This document shows positions 1 through 10,894 of a DNA stretch of 20,364 nt, piece after piece. The position numbers were made by a program, and so were the translations under genes. The notes beneath the pieces were generated by a model, which made no database searches, was not told the origin of the DNA, and worked only from the letters and a program-made list of their open reading frames with translations. This stretch comes from Oppiella nova (lineage: Eukaryota; Arthropoda; Arachnida; Sarcoptiformes; Oppiidae): assembly GCA_905397405.1 (NCBI GenBank), contig CAJPVJ010000574.1, forward strand, positions 2,559 through 22,922, given 5' to 3'. Within the stretch, counting starts at the first letter, position 1, and the number at the start of each line of letters is the position of its first letter.

Positions 1-416
1 TTATAACTAGGAATGAAAAAAAAGTGGGTATCCATTAAATGAATGACCCCTCAAATATTATAATTTATTAGTAATTTTTACCAATAATAACTTTTGTCAC
101 AAAATTTATTAATGCATTGAAAATTCATTTTTATTTGATATACTCATACCTCATTCATTTAACTTGATAAGCTTTCTTTAAGGCATAACAATCTCTGAAT
201 AATAAACTTAAATATTTTATCTAAAACTACAGTATGTGTCATATTATTTGCTAAGCTTGTGTTCATTTTGAATCAATAATAATGAATATTTGTATAAAAT
301 AAAATAAATTAAATTCATTTGATGAGATTTTTTACAAACAAAAATTATTACTAATAGATTATTTGAGGGGTCTTTCATTTAATGGATACCCACTTTTTTT
401 TCATTCCTAGTTATAA
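1..416. mobile_element. Non-autonomous DNA transposon (MITE) with long terminal inverted repeats
   Basis: The first about 75 bases are repeated in inverted orientation at about 340-416. Both ends read TTATAACTAGGAATG followed by eight A and GTGGGTATCC when read inward, with only a few mismatches or short indels further in. The roughly 270 bp between the arms is AT-rich and has no usable reading frame, so this is a MITE-type element rather than an autonomous copy. TTATAA occurs at both outer ends, but it is its own reverse complement. It may be part of the terminal repeat, or a target duplication of the TA, TTAA or TTATAA kind. The left flank lies outside the window, so the superfamily cannot be decided. 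Confidence 0.85.
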
Positions 417-1193
417 CCTATATACTGTAATTATTGATATAATACAAAGTATTTATTTATAATTGTGCTCCAAATAATTATCTAGTTTAAATTTTTATTT
501 GTTTTTAATTATTTAAAAATATTATATAACAAAATAACATTTAATTGATTTTCTTTAAATCTAGCTTTAAACTACTTAAAACTAGAAAATACTAAATATT
601 AAAATAATCTCTTTCTATTAATAATTTTTAATATTCATATTTAAACCAAAACTGAGAGTATAAAAAATAATTATCAATTTTGTAACATTTTCAATTATTT
701 TGACTAAAATATAAAGTATAAGAATTGGTGAAATATATGCAGACAATGGTGTTATAATAATAACTTGAGCAGTTTATGTCCCTCTATATATAAATCATTT
801 TCTATTCATATAATATTACGGTATATAAGACATTATTAGAGCGCAGATTCAGTTGCCAGACATTCAATGCAGCCAAACATAACAGTATACTATATAAAGC
901 TGTGATTAAATACTTTGTGAATCCATACTGTATCTCAAATTATATATTTTTAATCAAAGCTTCTTACAAAATTCAAAATATTTTTGTGGATTATTATTAT
1001 TATATCTCATCGTTGTTGAATAATAATAATAGTATTTTTAATTTAAGTTTTTATATATTACTTTCATGATTGAAGACGTACGTTAGAAAGTAATGTTAAC
1101 TGAAATATTTCAAATAAATAAAGAAGTTTAATAACTGATCGGCATAATAATTTTTTGTTCATTTTTCAAACTTTGTAAAATGTATTTATTATA
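417..1193. other. AT-rich intergenic stretch, no gene seen
   Basis: All frames are broken by stops and no conserved protein motif, RNA gene or obvious repeat was recognised. It may contain upstream control sequence of the receptor gene that starts at 1522, but no promoter element can be defended from sequence alone. Confidence 0.5.
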
Positions 1194-1201
1194 CTTATAA
1201 A

Positions 1202-1436
1202 TAGTGTCCGGAATGAGTGGAAGAGAAACACTGTTTTCAGTTGACTTGGGTTTAGTATAACTCATTTAACTTAATCTCTCTCTTATCAGTGATTAGCACA
1301 TCATATTAAAAGTTTACACTATCAGCGATTAGTACAGGGATTAGTGCATATGTCTGTTCACTCAGGCTATATTTAACCCAAATCGGTTTAAAAACAGTGT
1401 ATTTTCTACGCTTTTTTCCACTTATTCCGGACACTA
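1202..1436. mobile_element. hAT-like MITE with perfect 8-bp target site duplication
   Basis: This 235-bp element begins TAGTGTCCGGAAT and ends with the inverted form ATTCCGGACACTA. The terminal repeats remain alignable, imperfectly, for about 60 bp. It is flanked by identical 8-bp direct repeats CTTATAAA at 1194-1201 and 1437-1444. An 8-bp duplication with a short T/CAG-type terminus fits the hAT superfamily; P-like elements also make 8-bp duplications. There is no coding capacity. Inside, a short motif of the form GATTAGYRCA occurs three times (1285-1300, 1321-1336, 1337-1348). The element ends 86 bp before the start codon of the receptor gene, so it lies in its promoter or 5' untranslated region. 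Confidence 0.88.
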
Positions 1437-1521
1437 CTTATAAATGTATACTAAAATTAATAGCATAATATAATAATAACACTTTAGATGAGAAACCAAT
1501 ATTGACTTGAATGGCTTAAAA

Positions 1522-4194
1522 ATGGATACTTTAAATATAACCCAAATATTGGAGTTGACTGAAAGTGATTTAAATAATAGTTTATCGGATAATAATAGTT
1601 GTTTTGATTCACCACTAAAAGTAGTGACCAAAGAATGGGAAATATTTTTAATCACTTTGCATATATTGACGTCTTTGGTGGCATTAATAGGCAATTCTTT
1701 GGTCATAATAGTGGAGATACTGGTGAAACAGCCGTCAAATAATTTGCACCAATGGCTCATCAATATGGCCGCGTCTGACGTTATTTTGGCCGTCTTTTGT
1801 GTGCCCTTCAGTTTCACGGGTGTTATGTACGGCCAGTGGGTGTTCCCGCACTGGTTGTGTCCCGTCGCACAGTCCACACAATTGCTGTCAGTTTTTGTAA
1901 CTTCATTCACACTAACAGTCATCGGAATTGAGAGGTATTTGCATTCTCTATATTATTATATCATTTTTAATAAATTCACTAATTATAGTAATTTAACACA
2001 ATTTTTATAATATAATGCATATATGGTAGAATTAAATACAAGTCATTTACATTTTACTTTTCCTGCACTTAATAATTCATAAGATATAAGATACTTATTA
2101 TACTTATTATTTGATTAATCCATAAATCTTTTACTGGTACAGAGGATTTGTTATAAAATGCTTGTATTATACTCTGTACTGGTATACAGTACTATTTTTG
2201 TGCTAGTGTATCTCATTTATTGTACAGTACGGTATGGCATATGATTACACAACTATGATAGATATTACTATTAGTCAGGAGAGGATTTCATATTTCATAT
2301 TCTTATATTAATAATAATTAAAGAAATACATGATTTGATTTTTGTTAATGATACTCATGTATTGCTATTATATGACAATTAATTTGTATGCTTATATGAT
2401 ATAAGTTATATCCCTTTAAAGATATTTAGCGACGACTCAACCATTTTCGTGTGTATTCTTATGGGTCAGCAGTCATTCAAAGCTTATACTGTATTTGTCG
2501 TGGATATTGGGCTCAATGTACTCAGCGTTTTGGTTGTCAAACACCAAAACGAATCCCTTTATGCTCAATACGACTAATCCGATGGACAACGAGACGTACT
2601 ATGAGTGCAGTTACGCCGAAGGGATGACTGATTACGAAATGAAAGTTGTGGTCATTTACAACTTTGTCTTCACCTATTTGTTGCCCTTTATTGTCATCAC
2701 ATTCAGCTATTTAGCGATCACTAAACGACTATTAGTCGACCCAAAGACAACCGGTGGACACATCCTCAGGAAGAATAAGACCATTCGTAACAAAGTTAAG
2801 GTTTGTTTCATATGTTTTAGTCATTCATTCAATTCTTATATTCAAATATTTATTACAATTTTGCTATTTAAGTGCTCATCTATTTTTATATCTATAATAT
2901 TAGACAATTAGACTCATGTTTGCGGTCGTAGTTCTGTACGGAATATGTTGGACACCCATCAAGTTATACCAGTTGGCACATCATATAAGCCCATCATTGT
3001 TTGATTTCTGTACCAGCACACATTTCTATACTATCATTATTTGCTACTTTTTTGCTCATTGGTTGTCAATGTGTAGCAGTTGTGTGAACCCCATTCTCTA
3101 CTCATTTATGAGCCAAACATTTAAAGTAAGTATATGTTTAGTAAAATAATATTTATTCTACATTGCTACTCTATTTATATTACAGTATATTAATTACATG
3201 AAAAACTTATACTGAATGTATTACTATTCACTTACTAGTAAGATCAATATTATTACGATAAATAATAATATTATCGAAATAAATTGAGCGAAAATTATAT
3301 GCTAAATTTTTTTTGACATTCAATAGCTTGTCAAATTTTAATAAAAAGTATAATGCAAAATATTATGATATTATGTTTCGTACACTCTTGAGAGTGTCGT
3401 ACAGTAGTTTGTATTTATGTTCATTTCGTGTTAACATATCAAACACATTAAGAAATCTTTTTTTATTTTAATAATCTTATAAGTTGTGTACACATTAGGT
3501 TATACAGAGACCGGCAAAAGTATGGTAATAGAGAAATAGCTACAATTATAAGCTCTTAAGTTGATAAGCTTTTAAACAAATATAAGCACTTATATAAAAC
3601 AATAACATTACCTTTAAAATTTTTATTTTAATTATCAATTTAATTATTCACTATCAATTAATCTGTGTATATAGTGATAATATTTTGTACTGTAAAGGCC
3701 ATAGAACATTTCTCTATTACCATACTTTTCCCTCTGTCTGTACATGTAGTATTTAAAACCTTAATCTTAACTTCATGGAAACATTGTACAGTATATATTT
3801 GTTTTATAGTATAACAAAGAGTCTTTCTGATTTTTAAAATTCTGATTTGTGGTAACTTTTGAATGCTTACAAATCTAAAAGTTTATTTTTACAATAAATG
3901 CCAGTTATACACATGATAAACACTGCAAGCACTGAAACACAGAAAGCTGATTTTGATTTTTTAAAATACTCATATCTACTTTATTATAAGTATACAATAT
4001 CTTAAATAAGTTACATTATATTATAAGTAGTCTATTATTAATTTTAAAAGTGTTTTTATAGAAAATATTATTTTTTGGAAATTAATAGTGATTTTGAATA
4101 TTTAAAGGATGACTTCAAACGAATATTTCTGAAGAGAAGATTAGAGAAGCGGAAGTCATACCAAAACAGTGAGACAATTAATACCAGAGTATAA
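1522..4194 (+). CDS. Class A (rhodopsin-like) neuropeptide G-protein-coupled receptor, complete, four exons
   Basis: Exons are 1522-1934, 2422-2800, 2904-3125 and 4108-4194. All introns are GT-AG and the phases match, giving 366 residues. Seen: an extracellular N-terminus with sequons at N5, N18 and N24; Asp86 in helix 2 (MAASD); Cys113 before helix 3 pairing with Cys200 in loop 2; the ERY triplet 137-139, whose Arg codon is split by intron 1; Trp165 in helix 4; Pro226 in helix 5; CWTP 279-282 in helix 6; NPILY 326-330 in helix 7; and a short basic tail. The start is ATG 1522 because an in-frame TGA lies at 1489 and the context is favourable (A at -3, G at +4). The helix 3 pattern (FPxxxCPxxQxLSV, then FTLTVIGIERY) resembles arthropod peptide receptors of the RYamide/luqin, leucokinin, NPY or QRFP-like groups. 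The ligand cannot be named from this sequence. The role is inferred: plasma-membrane peptide sensing through G proteins. Confidence 0.93.
3505..3740. mobile_element. Tc1/mariner-like MITE in intron 3 of the receptor gene
   Basis: This 236-bp element has 33-bp terminal inverted repeats with four mismatches. One end begins CAGAGACCGGCAAAAGTATGG and the other CAGACAGAGGGAAAAGTATG, both continuing into TAATAGAGAAAT. It is flanked by TA at 3503-3504 and 3741-3742, the usual Tc1/mariner target duplication. The CAG...GGSAAAAGTATGG style of terminus is also typical of Tc1-like elements. The interior is AT-rich and non-coding, so the copy is non-autonomous. It lies within the 982-bp intron 3126-4107 and does not touch either splice site. 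Confidence 0.87.
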
Positions 4195-4948
4195 CCATAT
4201 TTTTGACCATATTATTCATTTGTTATATAACTTCTAATGTTTATTGTAAAAATTTGAGTAAACTATATTTACTCACCATATTTATATAATATAATTTATA
4301 AGATATAATTTAATTTATATTTCATTGTATACTATTTTAACAATGATCGTAAATTTTAATTGAATTTAAATATTTAATAATGAAGATAACTAAGCATTTA
4401 GATAGATATTTTTGTAAACAACTATAATGTGAAAAATTAATTTATTAAATTATAAATAATACAGTATAGATTGTTTATAAAGTACTCTATATAACCATAA
4501 TATTTTGTCAAAATATTTTCAATATTCAATTTAAATATAATACTGATATTAGAGATAATAATGCAGTCATTATTAATCCATTTATATAGATAGAATATAA
4601 TTTAAACATATTATGTAATTATATATAATTGTTAAGTGCTAATAAAATTGACTATTAATTTGCTAATAACAAAAAAGAAGTCAATTTGTTTAATTGTAAT
4701 TAGGATTATTTATTTCTATTACTATATAAGTTTTTAAATTAAATATATAAAATAATTTATGAACAAATTGAATTTTTTATTTAATATAATTTTCGATTTA
4801 ATTGTTAATGGCATATTTCTTAAATAAAATCAAAAGAATACTTAAATACATATTCAATAATTATTGCAAAAAAAGAAAATTAAATGATTGAACAAAATTA
4901 AGTTAAGAAAATAAGAAGTAAAGAGTTATCGAAACAATGATTTCCTTA
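4195..4948. other. AT-rich gap between two convergent genes; probable 3' untranslated regions
   Basis: This lies between the stop codon of the plus-strand receptor (4194) and that of the minus-strand ABC gene (4949). No reading frame or repeat stands out. Candidate polyadenylation hexamers exist for both genes: AATAAA at 4641-4646 on the plus strand, and TTTATT (AATAAA on the minus strand) near 4775 and 4710. In DNA this AT-rich such hexamers are expected by chance, so none is firmly assigned. Confidence 0.45.
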
Positions 4949-7900
4949 TTATTCAGAAGAGCTTAAGTGAAATATAAAAACGGTTGCAACAAATAACACA
5001 ATATTATAGACACCACTGACGGCATATCCCACCTGCACATCAAAGTAGTGTATAGTCCAGCCCCGGGTTATTATATAGCGTATGGATTCAATAGGAAGTG
5101 ATAAAGGTGCCATGTAGAATATGGTCCGCATTATACCAGGAACTGAATCCAGGGGCCAAAACACACCGCATATCATCCACATCGGGAACACCAAACCAAA
5201 TGCCATTAACTGATAATTCATTAATATTAATACATATTATCACATGATTTCTAGATGTTTTTATTATTAACTTATATGATAATTGTTGTTTATTTGTTAA
5301 TAATACACAAGAATTAGTAAATGAGTGAATGTGTGACATACCAGTGCTGCCACTTCATTGGGCGCGACGGCTGAGACGAGTAGACCGAGAATAATACCAT
5401 TAGTTCCCTGAAGAAACATCAACCAAAACACTTCGGACGCCTGACCCATGAGTTTGACTTCAAACACAATAAAGGCGACGAACATGAGTAGGGACACCTG
5501 TACTAAGAGGGCCGGTATTAGGGTAAACATATGCGATATAAGCACTTCGAAACTCCGCACTCCCGACACAAAACTGCGCTCCAGGAGCCCATCCTTGCGC
5601 TCCAAAACTATTAGAAAGGATGCCAACAACAGCGGTGTTGTGTATATTATGGCCACTATAGCTCCCGGAGCTATTGAATTGATCAACGAGTACTCAATGG
5701 TCCCATAGATGGGCTCCTGTGTAGCGATTGGCAACGAAACTGTGGCCGGATTCAGATCTATAGATGTGATATATGTGGACAAGAATTGGTGGTACGACTC
5801 GAACAGTGATTGATATATGAATTGCTGAATGAAGTTATCTGAGTGATCAGGGTACAACTTTATTTTGCTCTCCTCTATGTCCTCGTCAGTCATATGTTCC
5901 GCATCTGTCGCTCTGATATCAAACGCATCCGAAAAGTTGTCTGACATTGAAATCGCATACCTGTCCATCACGTGCATAAATATACCATTATTGTATAACA
6001 AACTGTTTACAATTATTTGAGAGAGAGAGAGAGAGAGTTCATACCAGGCCTTTCCTTTGTATACAGAATCAATGGCTGATTCGAGTGTCTTATGATAGAT
6101 AAGTTTCATCATCTTCTGGTCGATGAAGCGAATGAATGCATCGGAGAGATTGCCGTTCACTTCGGGACTATGGATGGCAACGGGCAACTGATCCGGTTGT
6201 TTGACAACTGACTCGCAGAACAGTGTTATCTGAATGACGGGTAGTATTAAGAAGAAGAACACAAGCATTGGGTTTCCCTTAAGTTTGAGGTAATTCTTGT
6301 GTATAAGAGCTTTAATGCGCTGAATGTCTATCGGTTTTTGGGTGTACTTGGGTTCGACCCATAGTTTGGCGGCGATCTCGGGGTCCAAATAAGGACTGAT
6401 TTGGTCGGAAGGGAACAGAGATTTCTTTCTGTTGGCGTGTTTTTCCAGACGCAATGATATGCGATCTTTTGAGCGCTTGAGATCATCGCAATCCTCTTCA
6501 CATAACTTGAGGAATACCTCTTCAAGAGTGACACAATTGTATTGATTGAGTAGTTTTATTGGACTTCTTTGCGCCAGAATTCGACCAAACCTTAAGAATC
6601 CTATTGTCTGTGCGTTTCGCGACTCCTCCACGTAATGAGTGGTTATTAAAACAGTCATACCTTTTGGTTAATAAAGCAATTATTGTGAATCATCTTAATT
6701 GTCTAATCCTACAAAACTCACTTTCATTGACGCATAGACTCTCCAAATATTCCCAAATTCTGCACCGAAGTAGTGGATCGACTCCTACCTGTTTAGCAAT
6801 CGTAAAGATTGCAGTAATTTATTAATTATAATTATTGAAATATATTGATTTATAGTACTGTATATACAATATAGTGGTGAATCACTTATACTAGTAATAC
6901 AATAATATTATAAAGTATGTGACTATTATACTGAATAACTTCATAATATATTGAAGACCTTTCAAAACATGAAGACAATACTTATAGAACATAAAGATTG
7001 AAGATAACAAATCTAATATGAAAATACAATACAAAGTTTGTGCTGCTTATTAAATAAGAATACTTATACAGTATGAATAGACAATGTCATATAAAGTGAT
7101 GTGCATAGACACTGTATTTGTGGATATTGAATTCATAAATAAGATATGAATTGACTGATAGGGCAGGACATTGATGTTTTCATGCATTCATATTGATATG
7201 GATAGAGAAAGTGTACGTACGGTCGGCTCATCCAATATGAGTAGAGGGGGCGCGTGGAAGAGCGCCACTGCGATGGAGGCCCTCCTCTGTTGACCGCCAC
7301 TCAGTTGAGACACTTTGCGCTCCTTTTGCGGCAAATTTAATAATTTAATCAAAAACTGAATCCTGTCCTGAATGTGGTCTAAATCCATGTGATATAATGA
7401 ACCGAAATATATGAGGGTTTCCTCGATTGTGAACTCCGTGAAGAGGGCCAACTCCTGAGGCATATACCCGACACCCGGCCCCGGGATGTGCGATGTCTTA
7501 CAGCCGGGCTGTTCACCGAAAACACTGATCTTTCCTTTTGATGGTTTCATTCTTCCCAACAAAAGCCTTAATAGAGTTGTTTTGCCGCAACCGCTCGATC
7601 CCAACAGCGCATAGATCTTGCCTTCAATTCAATACAATATTCGTTACATTTTGCAAACCAAACCATTTAAGCATCAATTATAACATTATAACTAATTAAC
7701 CCTTCATTAACTGAGGCTTAATTGTTTACATTTAATTTCTTCATATTGTATCCATGCTTTGTATTAATTTATGTTTGCTAATGTTATAATTAGTGGGACC
7801 AACTCGAAAACCCAAAATATTATACTTGTATTTTTCAACAAAATATTCAAGATACTGTAAATAGACAAGTATTTTTTTGAAAATGCCATTACAATGGCCT

Positions 7901-10165
7901 AATAAAATATGTAGACAACTATTTTATATTACAATGGCTTAAAATTTATAGCTAGTTTTTAAAAATGTTTTATGCATTACACTTACAGTAATGCATGTCA
8001 AGTTAATTTCAAGTATTATATAGCCAGGATATTATGTGTCACTATTCTATACTTAAACATCGAATTTAGTCTCTTTTTCCACAAAACTTTGTAAAAGTTG
8101 GACAAAGATTTAATAATATCAAATTTTTTAAATGTTAAAAGTTTTATATTATATAAATTCTTAACAAATATAAACATTTTAGAAATATAGATGTGATTTT
8201 GTATTAAATACTGTGATCATTGGACTACTTTTTAAAACAATATCCCTTTTCAAATACAATGCTATTTTGCTATACTGTACCGAACATTATTATGAGAACA
8301 ATAGTGAAGACATATAAATTAAATTAGTATTAAAATAATTTATTTATTTATTTATAAAATGTTGTTTTTTATTTTTTATTTTATAATTAATTATAAGTAT
8401 AATGAAAAGTCTTATAATTAGTTTAATTAAGATTTTAAAAGATTCAGTAATACATAATGTATTTATTGATTTTTGGATGGGTTTATAAAAATAGATTTGA
8501 TAAATAAAAGTTCGCATTTATAATACGATAATTAATATTAACACAACTTCTCAATGAGTGTATGACGTAAAGCTCTTTTTACACAGTATTAAGTATTAAG
8601 TCAATAAATGAAGTAAAAGTATATTTTATGAAAAATCCTTAAGAGTTTGATTTTTAGCACTTAAAGAGTTTTTACTTTCAGTCAATGCAACGCAAAAATT
8701 ATTGATTAACATGAATGTCATTTTGGTTTTGATTTGATTTTAGTTATATTTATGAATAATTTTACACTTTTTATTTGGTGTGTCAGAATATTAATTGCTA
8801 TCAATCTGTTATTTTGTGTCGGATTTAGCAGATTAACAATTTATAAAATGTTTAAAATTATTTATTTAAATTAATTTTATTACTGTAGTAAATTTACTAT
8901 AATAATGTCTACTGTTAGTATTTTATATAACAATCCATTTTATAGTTGTATAATAAATTAAATAGATTAACTAGTTACTCGTTAATTGCCTTCACTGCTA
9001 ACCTTCAGATACTGTATCTTTTTAATTATTTGTTGTTAATATAAATAAAATTTATTTTGAGTGGAATATTTATTATAACTTTTCATACCATATTATGGTT
9101 TTTTTATGTATGTTTAATATTTTACACACCCATATAACAAGAATATTTTTATATTTAACAAAGATCCTAAGAAAAGTCACGATTATTGGAAAACTTTTTA
9201 AATAATATTTTCTTGTTTTGGTTAAATCAAAGGTACTACAGTATTAGTGTCCGACAATAAATCTATAAACAGTATGGTATACAATTTTAAATTATATGTT
9301 GTAGTTTAATTATACTGTACTACAGTAGTAACTGAGAAGACCTTCAATCATTTTGGAACAAGATTTATCAATTTTAAATTAATTCAATTAAAACTAAATG
9401 AATAAAATATAAACATTATAAAGTTTGATATATTTATTGTAATTGAATTGAATTTACTAGAAACGTTTATTATTATCAACTAGTTTTATAAACAAAGCAA
9501 ATGCAATATACCCCTCCCGAAAGTGCCTGACCTCTGTCGCAGACATTAGATGATTAGATAGTGAAAGTGGACATACCTTTGGGCACATTAATGCTGATGT
9601 TGTTGAGAACATTGGCCTTCTTGTTGTAGCCGAAGCTAACATTATTCACTTCAATAGCATTTCCCAAATCAATGTGATTTGATTGAAGGGACTGTCGTAT
9701 GGAATCGCGTCTGAATTGATAGGCTTTGTCGGCTGAGTTTGGATCTAAAGTTGCAAACTTTGATGAATTATTTGAATTCATAGACACGTTGTCGTCGTCT
9801 GTCTTGTCGTACGTTTCAATCACTTCCTCCGAGTATTCGTTTGTGATATTAATTTGTGGCAAAACCGGACCTCGAGTTTGACTCAATTCATCGGAAGAGT
9901 CCTCTTCCTCTTGGGTTTCTATTATATCTTTAATAATAGAATCGTTTGCATGAATGAGTCCTTCATTGAGTCCATAGTTTAACGACACGACTGTCTCATC
10001 AGTTGATTCTTCAACCGATTGCTTACGGCTTGTATGGACTGATCCATTGGGTTCTGTTGAGTGACTATTCGTGTCATCACTTATATCTTCAATGATGTCA
10101 TTGTTTTTTAATTCAATCTCTTCGTTATAATCCGTTGACTCCATAATTGCATTCATTGAATTCAT
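4949..10165 (-). CDS. ABC half-transporter of the ABCG/ABCH type (NBD-TMD), complete, six exons
   Basis: Exons in transcript order are 10165-9577, 7621-7221, 6788-6722, 6660-6045, 5960-5342 and 5209-4949. All are joined by GT-AG introns in matching phases, giving about 850 residues. Residues 1-170 are an acidic, Ser/Asn-rich leader. The nucleotide-binding domain follows: Walker A GSSGCGKT 204-211, Q-loop Gln252, signature LSGGQ 303-307, Walker B LLILDE 323-328, D-loop near 334 and H-loop His361. An ABC2-type membrane domain follows, with a helix at 484-501, a large extracellular domain, then helices near 654, 699, 733, 762 and 830. This NBD-first order and the ERKDGLLERSFVSGV segment match arthropod subfamily H, whose Drosophila members (snu, Osy) export lipid for the cuticle barrier. 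The substrate here is inferred only. An in-frame stop precedes Met1, whose context is weak; Met8 (10144) has a better one. The last residues depend on an A-run near 4977 that I read to within one base. Confidence 0.94.
5961..6044 (-). other. 84-nt stop-free intron with CT repeat inside the ABC gene (intron 4)
   Basis: On the minus strand the segment starts GTATGAAC and ends GGACAG. Its length is a multiple of three and the frame stays open through it, so it looks like coding sequence at first. Splicing it out joins GKAW to YAISMSDNFSDAF, which restores the GKAW-x-I-x-F-S-x-NFSDA pattern expected in the extracellular domain of this family. Keeping it would add 28 residues beginning YELSLSLSQ, encoded largely by a GA/CT microsatellite at 6019-6037. 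Splicing is therefore the preferred model. Retention would still give a full-length protein. Confidence 0.8.
7622..9576 (-). other. Large intron 1 of the ABC gene
   Basis: This 1955-bp intron separates the acidic leader and start of the nucleotide-binding domain from the Walker A exon. The donor reads GTATGT and the acceptor ends GAATTGAAG; they split one Gly codon. It is AT-rich throughout. I saw no reading frame, long inverted repeat or RNA gene in it, only low-complexity A/T runs such as those around 8330-8400 and frequent TACAGTA-type words. Confidence 0.8.
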
Positions 10166-10702
10166 TTAGCAGTTTGTGTTTAAATAAGAAATAAATATAT
10201 AAGTTTATACAACAAAAATATACAAATTTAATGTTTTGTTCACAATTAAAGTTATAATATAGATTTTCACCAATATATATAAAATAATATTTTTTATTAA
10301 AATACTTTTTTGGGGTAAAATACAAGTGTTTGTATTTTTCTAATTCTTTTATAAGTTGTTTTCAATAATAAAATTCCAATTATTTTCTAAATGAAGTACT
10401 CAATTCACAATTAATAAACATTTTAATCATTATATTGAAAAAAAGCATTTTACTAATAAGATTTTGTGGAATTTATTTGTTATATTATAATAATGAATAT
10501 ATTCAATGTATATAATAATTTCATACAATTTGCTAAAAGTCAGGCTCACTATATAAAAAGAGCACCATTTAGTATACGAGACACAGATATTAAGCGTACT
10601 TCTCTTTTTTACTTAAGTTTCTGTTTTTATTACTTTTCAATGACGAGAAATATAAGAGATTTGAGTGGAAAACAAATTCCCATTGGTTTTCGCCTTCGAC
10701 TC
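10166..10702. other. Upstream flank of the ABC gene, no gene seen
   Basis: AT-rich sequence immediately 5' of the ABC start codon on the minus strand. It should contain the 5' untranslated region and perhaps a promoter or a non-coding first exon. No TATA or initiator element can be picked out with confidence in such composition, and no conserved coding segment was seen on either strand. Confidence 0.45.
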
Positions 10703-10759
10703 GAGAGAGAGAGAGAGAGAGTGAGTGTGTGTGTGTGTGAGAGAGTGAGAGAGAGAGAA
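10703..10759. repeat. Compound GA/GT microsatellite
   Basis: A GA dinucleotide run (10703-10721) passes into a GT run (about 10725-10738) and back to GA-rich sequence up to the edge of the perfect inverted repeat at 10760. About 57 bp in all. It lies about 540 bp upstream of the ABC start codon. Read on the minus strand it is CT/CA-rich, similar to the GAGA tracts found in many arthropod promoters, but any regulatory role is inference. Confidence 0.9.
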
Positions 10760-10880
10760 TGAGAATAGCGTATATACTATATGTAGACAATCCCTGTGAA
10801 CTAAATGCAATCTGAACGGGAAATCTATGGAAAGTGTGGTTTTCCTCTTAGTTATGCGATGTGTTTGTATTGGAGAGAGA
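10760..10880 (+). repeat. Left arm of a base-perfect 121-bp inverted repeat
   Basis: The arm runs from TGAGAATAGCGTATATAC inward to GTATTGGAGAGAGA. All 121 positions match the reverse complement of 12027-12147. The arm is bordered on the outside by the compound microsatellite and on the inside by a GA run continuing to 10894. No open frame of note is present. It could be a terminal repeat of a 1388-bp element, a local inverted duplication, or an assembly artefact. Confidence 0.92.
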
Positions 10881-10894
10881 GAGAGAGAGAGAGA
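10873..10894. repeat. GA microsatellite at the inner edge of the left inverted-repeat arm
   Basis: Eleven GA units. The first four overlap the 121-bp arm and the rest extend beyond it. The right arm carries only the four shared units, so the tract has either expanded on this side or been truncated on the other. Confidence 0.9.

Noticed and set aside
1507-1521. Upstream TTG as receptor start
   Set aside because: The first in-frame ATG is at 1522 with a favourable context, and TTG starts are not usual in nuclear genes of animals.
1434-1922. 162-codon minus-strand frame opposite receptor exon 1
   Set aside because: It is antisense to a clear seven-helix receptor exon and runs into the hAT-like element's flank; no protein family is recognisable.
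5961-6044. Treating the CT-repeat segment as ABC transporter coding sequence
   Set aside because: Good GT and AG borders exist, and removing it restores a conserved family segment, whereas the repeat-coded peptide resembles nothing in the family.
9246-9256. TAGTGTCCG, like the end of the hAT-like MITE at 1202
   Set aside because: The match stops after nine bases and no partner end or target duplication was found within the ABC intron.
10466-10790. Overlapping open frames on both strands, one ending in a Ser/Leu/His-rich run and the other in an Arg/Glu/Val-rich run
   Set aside because: The runs are translations of the GA/GT microsatellite and the rest is random AT-rich composition.
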